Of a stretch of DNA of 64,000 nt, positions 35,688 to 47,862 are shown in pieces. Each line of letters starts with the position of its first letter. Positions within the stretch are counted from its first letter, which is position 1. Where the stretch lies: positions 1 to 64,000 of the forward strand of contig JASANC010003467.1 in the NCBI GenBank assembly GCA_030248135.1, read 5' to 3'. The notes beneath the pieces are model-generated. The model made no database searches. It was not told the DNA's origin and saw nothing but the letters and a program-made list of their open reading frames with translations. The stretch is from Theristus sp. LFF4_11 (taxonomy: Eukaryota; Nematoda; Chromadorea; Monhysterida; Xyalidae). Both the position numbers and the translations under genes were made by a program.

Positions 35688-38600
35688 TCACGAATTGCTG
35701 CTGTTCGCTCGTTTCCTCGATTTGCAGTCGCACAGTACACAGCAGCACAGAGGCCAGATGCACTTCTTGATGACGCCAATGATGACCAGGCCGACGACAA
35801 CGTACAGCACCAGTTCAACGGCAAATGCGGCCGATTCGCCGGGACCGTTGAGGCCGTCGAGCCATTCGCGCGGATTCAAATAGTGAATGAAGTTGTGCAC
35901 GCCGACTTGGTTGCAGCCGACGCACTCGCTGCTGCCCTCCGACCAGCCGTGTGGCACCTGCAGTTTGGGGGTGTGGGATGTGGACACGGCGGTGTTTTTG
36001 TGGAAATGGGAGACATGGAATGGAAATACAATCCGAGCCATACACTTTTGTTATGGGCCGTTCATACTGACGTATGCGTACACGGCACGTCACTTCTGGG
36101 GCCAGTTTTATAAAAGCTTAGTATGGCATATTTTTTCAAACGTGTCCCTCTGAAATGACGTCATGTGCCGCAAAACATGCGCTTGCCGTTGACAGCAAAC
36201 CAGACTTTCCGTTTAGCCGATTTCTTTCCGTAAACAAATGGTGAATGTCGAATCAGTCACACCAAACTGAAATTTTAGTGCATGTATTTGACAAACGGGC
36301 GTTTTTAACGTCAATTTAGTCCGGACACGTTTGAATAAATCCACAATGGTCCAGTAGCGCTACACCACTGAGTCCCTAAATAAAATCAAGAAACGTCACA
36401 GCTTCGTTTTTTCGTGCCGCAGATTCATCAATGTATGCTCTTCAACGTGTCGTGAGGAAACTGAACTTTGTTGATTCATGGATTGATTCCGGCACTCAGT
36501 GGTGCAGCAGTATTGTATGCACTGCTAAGATTTATAAAACTGGCCCCAGGTCTCGTGTCATTGCGCACTGCCATGGAGACGTGCGATGCCGACGTGCGTC
36601 AACATACGTCATTATGAACTGGCCTTTACAGCTTGTCACCGTATGTGCGTGCGACAGTGTGTCTTAACAAATGTATCATACCACCATCGTTCAGATCAGC
36701 TCGAAATTCCTCCCCAAAAAAACCAACCGCGAAATGCCTGAGCGGCGTCGCGTCGTACTGCAGCAGTTTGCAGCGTTCCAACTGCGGCCGCCCGGCCGGA
36801 TGGAAGCAGACCTTGCGAGCGCCGTCGACCGCCGGTGGCAGGTCGATCAGTTCACTGTGATTCCAGTGTTTCCGGCGCACTTCCAGCGTTCTTTCACTGC
36901 CGATACTCTCAGCGCTCGTCAGATAGAGGCCGCCGGAATGAGGAAACCCACCGCTGTCGCCGGCGCCACCAACGAAACAACTGAACGCCAACTCGAGTCT
37001 CGGCGGCGATGTTGGTGTGTAGCTGCTGCCGATCAGGGTGCCACTGGCATTGATGAACGTCACGTTCAGGAAACGATTCGAGAAACGATCCAACTGAATG
37101 CGCCCCGTGAAGTCGTCGAAGTGCGGCTCGTGACGGACGAGCGTCGGCACGGGCACGCCCGACAGCGCCAGGTCGATCTCGGCGTGGTGCGCGCCGCGGT
37201 GCACGATGCTCACGTGACGCGCCTGGCCTGCGCGCGTGCCACAAAGAGTTTATTCTCATTTATGGAATTCATGAACTCGCGCATGAAACCGGTTCGCATC
37301 GGTTCCGGAAACCATAAGGTACCGTATAACTCCGGTGGAAACGGGCAATTCTGCCCCGAGCTCAATTTTGCCCTACCTAGGCTCTAGGTAGTGGACCATT
37401 GGATGTTGGTGGGCACTTTAGTTTCTCCGTTATGTGTCTTGTCGACACAGCGGGGTTCGAACGTTCCACCTTCAGAACGGTAGACAGAAGTAGTCCTACA
37501 CCTGCGCTACAGACGCGACAGTGTATTTCTTTGAGCCTGTCACTTTTCTGAGAGAATACAGAGCCCGCGAAGCATTTATTTGAAAAAGAATGAACCCGGA
37601 ATCGTGTTGTCGGCAACCCCAAAAAAACTATTTTTTTGGCAAAATGTGCCTTTTTCACAACTCCATCCCCATTGTTCTTCTTTCGCGCTCTGTATTCCGC
37701 TAAAAAGGTGAGAGGTTTAAAGAAACATACTGTAGTTATCCAAGCATGAAACACATGAAACGATATTTACATCGAACTTACACAACAATACGCGTATCAG
37801 TTGATGATAAACTCTTTTGTCATTTTTTTACAACCAGCAGGTCAGTGGGCGTGGGTGTGTCGGTACACGCAGAAAATGCACATGTTCGTGCACGCATTGA
37901 CGCAGTTGCACAAACCCGTGCACGCTTTTATTCAGATTCACTTCAATTTTGCTCATACGTTTTCCAGCACGCCACGGATCACACAGAAACCAGCTAGCAA
38001 GTATTCAATTCGACAGGCAAAATAAAATCAAAACTCCAATAAACTAAACCAAAAAACCACATGTCTCATGCTCTCACTTTTCTGCGACACCCCGGCGCTG
38101 CTGCTGCGCAGACTGACACTGCCGACCCAGGTCTCGCGCTGGTCGACGGGCACGCCCAAATGGAAGCTCTCAACGTGCGCCTTGCCAACCGCCGCCGACT
38201 GCAGGACGAAATGCTCACCGACGAAGGACTCGCGGTAGCGCTGGCCGACACAGTCAATGATGCGCAGCTGCAGCAAACGAACCAACGGTGGTTTTAGGCG
38301 ATTTTTCGCTTGGGATAACCCGGAGAAGCGTACAGAACGCCTGTCGAGTAGGGAGCCCATCGAGTTTTCTCTGTCATTTACAGTTGAACTCTAAAATATA
38401 GGGAATTAGCTGATTGGTTGGTGGTCACGTGATGCATGCTTTCTGTGCAGAAATTGCTGTGGGCGAAACGTTAGCATGCACAGAAAGTATGCTTCACGTG
38501 ACCCCCAACCAATCAGTTAATTCCCTATATTTTAGAGTTCCACTGCAGTGCCTGTACACCCCTCGGCGGGGCTCGATCTCCCGAACCACACAGAAGAGTC

Positions 38601-41600
38601 CATGCGCTACCACCTCTCCCAGGCCACGAGGGAACGAGTTTTTGTGCTGATGGTTTTGCAGAAAAAGTCAAATATGCAACTTGTACCTTCTGGCATTTTA
38701 TTATGGCGCATGCTGATTGGCTGCGTCGAGCTCATCGGCAAGAGCATTTTTAGAAGCAACCAGACAAAAAACTGTCAGCAGCTGCGTGTTTTTTGTGCCA
38801 CTATACGAAATTCAGATGGCACACTTCAAAAACAAACTTATCAACACCACCCATAACGTGCGCTCAACATTTTCTCAACAATTTGTTCAGCTGCCAAACA
38901 AATATTGTTGAGAAAAAAGTTGAGCAGGTCGTTTTGAGCGACATTGGAGTCAGCTATCATATATCCATTTCATCATAGCTCACAATGAACGAATTTAGCT
39001 CAACAAACTGGTGTTGCTGCGTGTTCACCTGATGCATCGTCTGCAGCTGCTCCTGTGCCTTGCGGATGATCCAGCGTCCATCCAACGCCCGTCTGTACCA
39101 TCCCAGTTTGCCCATGTCCCATTCGTGCAGCCCGTTCACCGGCACACCGACACGGAGGCGAGTTTCGTTTGAAAACGTAAAATAGTTGCCTGAAAATAAA
39201 ATGAAACATGATTAAAATTAAAAATTTAAAAAAATGCTGACTGAAAGAAAATAAAACCGGATGTGCTGCCAATGGACAAGCTACACAATGGTCGCAAACA
39301 AACTGACCAACGACCAAATAATGACCAATACATTCAACAAAGTATCGGTTGCGGTCTTCTCTAAACACAGGCTCCTTCACAGAGCCACTTTTGGACCATA
39401 TTTTTTCATCACATTTTCATCCTCTCCATCGCTGTTCTCCATACCAGTGCTCAGCCGTTCGAGCGGCTCGGCAGCGGTGACTTTCAGCGCCACCCTGCCG
39501 ACGTCGATGTCAAACGACTGCAGGCGATTGATCGGCAGGTGTACCGCCTTCTCCGACACGGTCTGCCAGTGCGCGTTTTGGTTTCGGTGGAATTTCGAGC
39601 GTCGAAACGACGCGACTTTCGGCGGTTTCAACTGATACAGCCGATAGACGAGCGTGGCGATGTAATTCGGCCGACCAAGGTTGACGGCGAGGAATCGCCA
39701 ACGTTTGTAGGGCCGAACCACGATCGTGCAGCAGGCGTCCGCTGAAGAGCCGACCGGACAACCGGAGGCCTAGGACAAAATTAAAAAAAAGAGTCAACGT
39801 ATACAGTCGAACTGTAAATTGTAGACAATCAGCTGATTGACTGGTGATGCATGCATTCTGTGCAGACATCGTGCGGAGGTGGATGTCAGTCCTGCACGGA
39901 AAACATGCGTCACGTGATCGCCAACCAATCAGCTGGTTGACCATAATTCACAGTTCGACTGTGGGTTATGGATCTCTGAAAGCCTGTTAGTGCACTCGCT
40001 CGCGCATTCCAGGCGTCAAGCTTAAACATGAAGCTATGTTGTTTTTTGTTTCGTGAATGTGAAGCGATGTGACGCTGGCGCTCGTTATACTCCATGAATG
40101 GCGCTTAACTGCAACAGTTCTCAACGTGCAAAGAAACGGGCACACGATATAATGTATACAAACGCTCATTTTTATGGAGCCCATAAAAACAGCAAAGACG
40201 GCAATATAGTTTGATTGAGCGCCTTGGTCTGATACGGTGGATTCGGCAACATGATCGGCAGACACAACAGTTTTTTTATGGATGCGCTTGCTCAATGAGC
40301 GAGAAAACCGGTTTTGAACCGCGTTTTCGTGACGCAAAGCACATTAAAACTGCGACCTACAGTATGTCGTTTCACTCCCCTCAGCCGATTATCTGATGAT
40401 GAGCACTATAACTTTTGCGCAACAGTACATCGACGACCGTTACAGTATTCGTTCGGTGGAAAGAACGAAGAGAGAGAGGCGGGCCATGATCAAAAGGCTG
40501 TGTGCTCAAATTTGACCGGGCAACTGGTGACACATTCCAGAGAGAGGAAGCAGAAAACTGGTAGCGGCTTTGAATGAAAAGGGCCACATTAGACTGGCGT
40601 TGATTACAGGTATACATGTACATTGTATGTATATACAGTGCGCATCAATTAATGATCGTCTTAAGTGTCGGGCTGATGATCAATTTCTACTCAGTGTATC
40701 AATGAGACACGACCTTGATTGCAGTGTATAAAATACGCACTTATTATGGCTGAAAGTCCACGTATATATTTTAATCAACTTTCGGTATCTCAGACAGCTC
40801 GCCATTTTTGATCATATATGCGTGCATGACAAGCCGAGATTAATAGATATACCGCCATAATATACGCCAAAGATACGCCACCAGATATATATATTTTAAT
40901 TGACAGTCTATAATGATGGTGATACTATTGCGCGAGGCGGAGTATCATACGGAAGGTGACAGCCACAAATTAATAGGCACCAGTGGATGTTGACAGCAGC
41001 AACAGGTCAGTGGTGTATATCGCTCGTCTTCATTATCAAAAATATCGTGTGTTTTCATCAACCCGCTTTCCATATAAACCTTGTGCTCATGTGTTGATCA
41101 CATAGTGAGCATACATGTCTCTGCACCAGTCCACCTTACAACCGCCACATTCTCCTCCCGGACCTGCACATCCGAGTGATAGCTGTGATAGCACAGTTGT
41201 TCGTGCGTGTCTCCGTGCTGTTCGCCCGTGCAGTTGAGCGTCACGTGCGCTGGTGTGCAGTGGTCGTCGCCGCCGGCGCAGTCGCACACGCACGACGACT
41301 TCAATGACGGCAAGCCGAACTCGTAGCTCTGCCAGATCGGGTAGTGGTGCTCTAGGCGACTGTAGCTGATCGTGTACAGTAGACTGCCGTTGTTGTTGGT
41401 TGAGTGTGCGCCGTCTGATCGCCAGTGCTCTAGAAGAGCGTGTGCTTACATTTTTTATCGTTTCAAAACTGCTCTAGATTGTTGCTTTCATGCCGCTTCT
41501 TTATTTTAATAATGAGACGCTGTGAGTTTTTTTGCATACTACACGCTCGAAACAAGCAAAACCTCATTCCGAAACGCAGTCCATGCCCCAAAATCCATTC

Positions 41601-42450
41601 CAACAATTACTCCATGCCAAAATCGATTCCAAAGAAATCTTGGCGCGGAATGGATCCTGGAACGGATATTACTAGATTCTGGAGTTGATTTTACCAACAG
41701 CTTAGTATTTCAGCGCTAGTGAAACAAATCTTTCTCAATAAAGCAACCGCAAGTTCTCACCGTCACGGTCGCCGCTCACGTCGTGATCACTTGGCGAGTC
41801 ACCAGTCAAGTGCACCTTGAAGCACGCAGTCTCATGCAAGGCCAGCTTGAACTGTACGTTCGTGAGAATGTCCAGGTTCGCTGTTTCGGCCGTATACTGT
41901 CGAATTCGGCCGGTCACCACGTTCACCTGTTCGCAGTGCGGTATTTCCGGCGGAAGCGCTTCCGCGTTTTGTCGTTTGCTTGGTGTGATCTGTGGAATGT
42001 TGGGAGTGCCACTGGCAGCGGTGGTGCCTGTTGGTGGTGGCGCCAGCGTGGTCAGCGGTTGAGTTGCTGCCAGCTGTCGAGTCACCAGAAACAACACGGT
42101 GTTTGTGAAGAGTACCGTGTTCCTGGAAAAAGTGCTCCACAATCGTAGGCAATCAGCTGATTGGTTGGTGATCACGTGTGATGCATGCTATGTATCTGTG
42201 AAGGCATTGCTCTGGGGCGGAGTCTGTTCTGCACAGAAAACATGCTACACGTGCATCACCAACCAATCAGCTGATTGCCCATGATTTAGAGTTCGACTGT
42301 GGAAAACCATCACAGAACCCGTTTAAAGTTCAGGAACATCAAAACTGGCGACTTGACGTAAAAAAACAACCACACATTGACAATAAAGTCAAACTCCAAC
42401 CTGATGACGGTTGCTGGATAAAAGTCTGGTCTGAATTGTTGTTGTCGCAT
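35688..42450 (-). CDS. EFF-1/AFF-1-like cell-cell fusogen (type I membrane protein)
   Basis: Eight exons on minus, all phases consistent, give 707 residues: 42401-42450, 41761-42122, 41164-41429, 39445-39769, 39029-39189, 38078-38267, 36728-37227, 35688-35957. The order is an N-terminal signal-like hydrophobic stretch (about 17-37), a Thr/Pro-rich linker, then a Cys-rich ectodomain with CVCDCAGGDDHC (184-195) and ASGCPVGSS...ACC. Several N-glycosylation sites occur (NCT, NET, NVT, NAS, NHS). A juxtamembrane NPREWLDGL precedes one transmembrane helix (about 661-681) and a 26-residue Cys-rich, basic tail. Size, layout and Cys clusters suggest the EFF/AFF family, structural relatives of class II fusion proteins that merge somatic cells in nematodes. 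This is inference from pattern; no alignment was run. Exon 3 could end 24 nt later at GTAAGG (low end 41140). The first exon is short but its phase fits. Confidence 0.75.
36055..36113. repeat. repeat family H fragment
   Basis: GCCGTTCATACTGACGTATG and GGCCAGTTTTATAA. Shares these words with 36532-36627 and the palindrome at 57118. Confidence 0.45.
36532..36627. repeat. repeat family H copy
   Basis: Begins TTATAAAACTGGCCCCAGG and ends ACGTCATTATGAACTGGCC. It lies in the last intron of the fusogen-like gene. Confidence 0.5.
37270..37527 (-). repeat. possible second tRNA-derived repeat
   Basis: On minus, CTGTAGCGCAGGTGTAGG resembles box A and GTTCGAACCCC is a good box B. The T-stem does not pair, so it is not a functional tRNA. 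It may be a SINE head with a downstream body in intron 6 of the fusogen-like gene. Confidence 0.35.
37536..37716. repeat. repeat family F copy
   Basis: Begins CCTGTCACTTTTCTGAGAGA and ends TGTATTCCGCTAAAAAGGTG, about 180 bp, inverted ends as in the other F copies. Confidence 0.6.
37858..37935. repeat. repeat family G half copy
   Basis: AATGCACATGTTCGTGCACG and TTGCACAAACCCGTGCACG, one arm of the palindrome seen at 9296-9515. Confidence 0.5.
38292..38631 (-). mobile_element. SINE family E copy split by a family A MITE
   Basis: The tail half 38292-38380 (GGATAACCCGGAGAAGCG, GGGAGCCCATCGAG) and head half 38546-38631 (CGGCGGGGCTCGATCTCCC, CCAGGCCACGAGG) belong to one minus-strand SINE. The intact plus copy at 29722 shows the two halves are contiguous in the family. 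It lies in fusogen intron 5. Confidence 0.75.
38381..38545. repeat. MITE family A nested in the SINE
   Basis: Begins CAGTTGAACTCTAAAATATA after a TA and ends TTTTAGAGTTCCACTG. The arms are well matched, so it is a relatively young insertion. Confidence 0.8.
39804..39961. repeat. MITE family A copy
   Basis: Begins CAGTCGAACTGTAAATTG after TA and ends AATTCACAGTTCGACTG. It lies in fusogen intron 3. Confidence 0.8.
39962..41163. other. rest of fusogen intron 3, nothing clear
   Basis: About 1.2 kb. 40620-40990 is TATA-rich with hairpin-forming words but no convincing termini. Confidence 0.4.
42143..42299. repeat. MITE family A copy abutting an exon
   Basis: The right end GATTTAGAGTTCGACTG is intact; the left terminus is shortened to CAATCGTAGGCAATCAG. 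It ends about 20 bases from the acceptor of fusogen exon 2 and fills much of intron 1. Confidence 0.7.
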
Positions 42451-42472
42451 TTTCCACGGTATGGTCAAATCG

Positions 42473-42480
42473 CTGAAATC
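42473..42480 (-). promoter_or_regulatory. acceptor-like site before fusogen start codon
   Basis: On minus, GATTTCAG precedes the ATG at 42450 by 22 bases, the tight spacing typical of trans-spliced leaders. Confidence 0.4.
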
Positions 42481-45400
42481 ATTTCAAATTCAATTCCGAA
42501 AACCTATGATGCATACGTTGATCGCACTGGTCATTCGACTCACCATTGTACAATGCACACCACTGTTATTCTCTGTTCTTCAGACTTAAAAAAAGAAATT
42601 ATTTTAACCAAACGCTTTCTGCACTTTGCTCTCCAGGAGGAAACTAATAGGTCAAAGACCGACTTTTTTCCAGGGTGATCCTGTGAAAAGCGCAAACCAA
42701 AAACGCTGTTGGTGAGAGTACTCCCTTGTTCTCATCCACATCTGTGTATATCTCTGCTTAACGCCTATTATTCTGGGCATAATCAAAAGCGGATGGCCCA
42801 CTTAACAGGAATATCGGGCCTGGAAAAGTTATAAATAGGATAAAGTACGCTCGTTTGTCCGTGGTGACTCGTCATGCGAGCGACAGAGATGTAAATGCTG
42901 CTGGCTGCTCAGAAAGTCAAGAGTGAAACACAAGTTTGCCTTCAGTGCGCTGCAGTCTCTGTCCAACCGGCCAACTTTTTCTCTCGCACGCACACGTGTC
43001 TTGAACGCGCTCTTGGCTGCATTTATTTTCAGTGGCACTATGGGGCACACGCATGTGGAAATTATGAATGGTGGACGTGTTAAACAACGATTTATTACGG
43101 ATATTTAACAATATATGCATGTGCATGTAATAATTTCACACTATTTATCATTGAGGAAATTGTGATGACAAAACAAAATACCATGAAGCTAAAAAATCAG
43201 ATTCCACAGTGTTTTTTTTGACGAAATCGCGCCGTCTTTTGACGACATTGTATCATTGTTTGTTCATTTTGCACATTCATGAGATATCCTTCACTTTGTT
43301 TTTTGTCACTATTACATTTTGTAGCTCTTGAGAACCAGTAAGTCCTTGTGCCTTGTATGCTATAGCACTTCAAATAGTGTTGTCATTCACTAAAGGAATA
43401 GTCATGCATTAAGTAAACATTTTTTGTCGTTTTCATGTGGAAAGGTACTCATATAGGTTTCAATTACACACTTTTTTATTAAAAAATCTTGCTGTAGACA
43501 GATAATAATAATAGTAAGTGCCCCATTAGAGAATCGGAAGCAACCGAAGGTTCACATGTGTCAGCAAAAATAAAGTTTTGTTTACACATGTTTCGTGGCG
43601 CAGAAAACAACTGGTGACAAGATTTTTCCACATGAACTTATTACTCACTTCTTTTTGTCTCTTCTTTTTGACCAGTCAACATTTTGCTCTCTTCCAAAGT
43701 GAGACTTCAGCATATAACCGCAAAAAGTGGCAGAGAACATATCGAAATTCACAGTCACTAACAACTGTGAATGATTTTACCTAGACACAGAACACAGACA
43801 ATAGACAAATGAAAAACATATAAGAAAACAGACAATCAATAAACAAAAAACCAAGTCGAAATGGGGTTCGAACGAAACTAAAAGTGCTCATGTTTCGAAA
43901 TTTTTAATTCATAAAATTGACAAACAGTGCTTGAACGCAAGTATTACGGTAAACACCAATTCAGGGGGGCTAGGTGCGGTTATGCTTGCACAAGACACAG
44001 CAGCCTGTGGTTGTGGTAGCACAGAACTTTCGCACGCTGACCACGCGAAACTAGGCAAGCAGGGCGAAACAGGCACAATTCATTTTCAATAAAATAATAA
44101 GTTTAATTCTCATTTGCGCCATTACAATTTGCCAGAATAAATGGACTGTGTTTGTTTACGCTTTTTTTGCGTTTGGAAACAGTCGGGCATTTTCTTTCAA
44201 CACAAAAAACCGCGTGATTTTGAAAACTCAATATGCGGCAATTAATTCTGGTTGAACGCTAATTGTTGTTCTTTGATCTTGAACTTTTTCGATCGAGTTA
44301 AATTGCAAACTTTTCTTCAAAAGCGTCAAACATTTTTAGTAACCTTAACTTTTGATGTTTGCGGTGCCGTTTAATAATAATCACCATGTTTTGTTTGTAC
44401 TTTCCGCGAACTAAGTGCATTTTAGCAAGTCAAGGTAAAGGTTTTCAATGTAAAAGTCACTCAAATGAACATACAAACATTTTTCGCAGTGTGTCGTGTG
44501 TGATAAAACAGGGGCGATTGCAGAAGATGATTAAGAATGTGATAGTTGAGTTATGTTCATAAATTCGACATGACATGAGAAAAAAACTAAATATAGTGAA
44601 ACGATAACTGGTAAATTGCGCTTTTTTAATCATTTATGAAGATTTTCACACACGAAACACCAAATTTACCGCGTTATTTCGAGCGCGCTGAGATATTTCG
44701 CGCAAATTGCTTAAGTGCAAACGAGTAAAATTGAAATTAGGCGACGGCGCTTTTTGCGCAATTATGCATGTGCCACGCAGTTAAAAATTTGTGACACGCA
44801 CGTTTCGCAGGTGATTTTCAGCGGGGACATGTGAGAACCAATTATTTTCTGAAACTAACTTTGAACTTGACTATTACAAACGTTTTTTTGTGACATGACA
44901 TATTTTCGTCCTGTAGTCATAACAAAAATCATGTATGAACTTTCGGATTGTGTGTGGTGGGACGTTCAATTTTTTCAACGCATATATCCGTAATAAACAA
45001 GTGAAAATAATGATAAATTTCAATGGTTTAAACATATTCCGCAACATGATTATCGGTTTATGCATACTAATCGGCACAACCAATCAACCGCGCAACGTGA
45101 GGTTTACTGAGCGCACACATGTGCGGGATGTTTCATACGTACGTTTTTACATCCGGTATGTTACACGTTAGTTAGCTTGCGGTTTTGAACATTTTACAAC
45201 CGTGTAAAACGCAGTATATAACGCATATTGTATTTACATGAGTTAATCGTTAACATAATAAAAACGGTCTCTGCCGCTCGTGTATATTTGTGACCGTCGT
45301 TTGTTTTCTCTCTCAAACGAAAACTGCTGCGGTTTCACTTTCATTTCGCACTAATGTTTTGTTCCATATGAATGTAAACTTATCAATAACTTATTAGTCA

Positions 45401-47572
45401 TTGAAGTGTATATACATCCGTCTAAAAACAAAACGGTGTCTAATCGATCATCGTAATGTGTAACGGAAATCCCTAATAATAACATGCAGTTACATCATTG
45501 TTTATTATTTTTTTATTTTTCTGGCGTTGTCAAAACGTGTGAGCCACAGACAGAGCGTTGAAGCGCTATGGGGATTTAGTACGTCCACCAGCCTTCCTCC
45601 ACGAAAAACACAAAACGTGCTCTAATACATTACAACTACACGTTTGTGTGTGTGCGTGCAATTTAGAGTTTATAAAAACCATTTTCCATGTATCACCCTG
45701 ATTGGCCGCATTCTATTCGTATAACCAATCAGTACGTTGAATTCAAAAAGAACGAACTGTGGATTAAAGATCCTTCGATCAGGAAAAGCAGCATGGTTGA
45801 TGATGCATCCATGTGCATGTACACAACTGCGTGCAGCACCATGACCAATCACCATGGCGGATTTGAAGCAACGTGTGCACATATCTGCATCATATCAAAT
45901 TGTTCGGGCATGAGTAAATCATGTTATCTAAACGTGCGTTGAGTGTGTTTCAAATAGAGGACAACCTATATGTAATTTACGATCATTAAAACAGACACCG
46001 AAAACGCGCAGTACATTCCATACATCCGGTGATCGTTTTTCACCACAGATCCATTTGCATCGTTTGCCCCCAACACCCAAAACATAGAAACATGCATTTA
46101 TGATATACTTTCACTTTCCCACATTGGTTTGCAAATGATCACCGATTTTATGTGTGGGATGTTTTCGCTTTTTATTTTGACCGCAGCAGTACTCCGCTAC
46201 AAAGTAGTTCGCTCATCCCGATTCCCGACGTGATGAAAATGGAATTACACAACGTTACGATATATTTATTGGTTGCTGGTTTGTGGTTTATGCTGGATCA
46301 GTGATATGAAAACGATGGTAATATCATCAAAAGCCAAAAAAGTGTTCACACGTTACGTATAAGGCAAGGCGGCGCTGAACCGGAGTGAGCGACAAGAAAT
46401 CAATGTTCAAAGTTGCATTGAATTGAATATTAAAGTTTGAAATTGCAATGTCTGCACGTTTGGCTTTACAATTTACATGCCGTTTTTCAGACCATTTGTG
46501 AAACTGCTGTCGTTGTCATGCCCAATAACCTTCAATAGTAATCGTTGTGCTGTTGCGTGGTATAATATGAATGAAGAAATCAGGCATCATGTAACCCAAA
46601 GGGATACCCGTCAGTCTCAAAAGGACATACAGCAGCGATGTACCAGATGCATCTCACATGTAATTTACATTAGATCAATCAATAATGTCTCTGACACTTT
46701 TCTTGGCCAACAAAAACTCTCTGGACAAAAGTTCAGTTTCGATGATTTGCCAAGTTCGTTGATATAATGACGCTCACGGTAGCATCTGGTTGGGGATGAT
46801 GATTTTTGCTGGTTAACTTTTGCTGATTTCAAATTGCCGCACAGCCATGAAACATTTTGCCTATCTGTGCGTGCAAACGCATATTGGGACGCGTTTAATA
46901 AGAAAGATAATACGGTCAAGCGTGGGCGCACGGCGAACGCTAGTTAGCTTGTATCAGAGCTCTTGCCCTTTCTTGCACGTCTTTCGTGACGTGTTGGTAA
47001 CAAAGTTATACAAACACCCATCTAGAATTTCAATTGCAGTACCTCAGAAAAAATTCGCAACATTCCATTTTGGAACTGAAGAGCACAAAGATTACAATGT
47101 TTGTCGTGGCATTTGAACTGATGATTATCTTGTTTTTGATATTTTGTTTGACTGTTTGTAGTGGATGACGTACGGGACAAAGTGCTCGCTCACATGCACC
47201 TGCACCTTGTTGCCTGCAAATTGTATGGTATTACAGCAAAACACCCTTCGGCGTCTCTCAGTCGTTCATATACATGAAGAATTCAAATCCTCGAGAAATT
47301 CGAAAATCGTTTCGCGTTTGAGTCAAGCTGCCAGCACATACTTCCAAGAAATATTTTCACTGTGTTAAAATTTTGTTCAAATTTTTTAAGTTTTTAAAAT
47401 TCAACATCACGAAACATGCACTCCAACAAATTATAGTTCAAGGTTCAACAATGATTTCGATCACTGTTACTATCGAAAGAGACCGACTGACCTCCCCTTT
47501 TTTAATTTTAAAATAATGCGGTCTAACCGTCGTCGACACGATGGTAAATTAAAAAAACATTAAAAAATCCGT
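42481..47572. other. 5 kb intergenic, no supported gene
   Basis: AT-rich with many short ORFs on both strands and none with coding bias. It separates the minus fusogen-like gene from the plus-strand peptide and MAM genes and is a likely location for their promoters. A TTCGAAC word near 43868 is not part of a tRNA. Confidence 0.5.
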
Positions 47573-47583
47573 CGTTTTTTCAG
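47573..47583 (+). promoter_or_regulatory. acceptor-like site before small peptide ORF
   Basis: CGTTTTTTCAG, 39 bases before the ATG at 47623. Confidence 0.35.
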
Positions 47584-47622
47584 TGTTTTCTACATTTAGA
47601 CTGTTTACGAGAACGGAAATAA

Positions 47623-47862
47623 TGACGTTGCCCCGCGGAAACACCGTTCGGGCGTGCGTGTGCGGTTCGCTCGCATCAGCACTGTGCCTGCTGCTGGTCG
47701 CCGTTGGTGACGTCGGGTGCAGCGGCATCAGCGCCGTCAATCGCTGTCGCTACGCGCGATGGCCGCCGTTGTGCATGGCGCTCACGCAACACGGCAAACG
47801 CGCCGAGGCGCGCCACTTTCAGTCGTGGCGTACCGAAACACGGTTCGTGGTGATATTATGAC
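47623..47862 (+). CDS. putative neuropeptide-like secreted precursor
   Basis: A GC-rich ORF with the codon bias of the confirmed exons. The first 35 residues read as a signal peptide (hydrophobic LASALCLLLVAV, then GDVGCSG). Next comes a short segment with two Cys separated by eight residues (C-RYARWPPL-C), then ALTQH and a Gly-Lys-Arg site that would permit cleavage and C-terminal amidation. The Cys-x8-Cys loop with Arg after the first Cys and Pro before the second recalls elevenin/L11 peptides, but the following Arg-Gly is absent. The ORF may end at 47862 or be spliced from a GTTCGT near 47842. An in-frame upstream ATG (47583) exists. Family assignment is speculative. Confidence 0.5.

Noticed and set aside
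36671..37387. 238-aa plus-strand ORF, longest in its region
   Set aside because: It lies antisense to exon 7 of the minus-strand fusogen-like gene, whose frame, splice phases and motifs are convincing. The open plus frame reflects GC-rich codon use.
40620..40995. mariner-like element with CAGTGCGCATCAATTAAT end
   Set aside because: The supposed right end (ATTAATAGGCACCAGTGG) matches poorly and no TA duplication pattern is convincing.
35688..42450. endogenous viral class II fusion gene
   Set aside because: Seven spliceosomal introns with conserved host-like borders, a host-like leader acceptor and no neighbouring viral genes favour a cellular fusogen.
42829..43126. minus-strand ORFs as first exon of the fusogen-like gene
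   Set aside because: None ends in a phase-2 donor joining the signal-like stretch. The 50-nt exon at 42401-42450 does.
43840..43890. tRNA (GGTTCGAAC box B word)
   Set aside because: No box A or foldable cloverleaf upstream.
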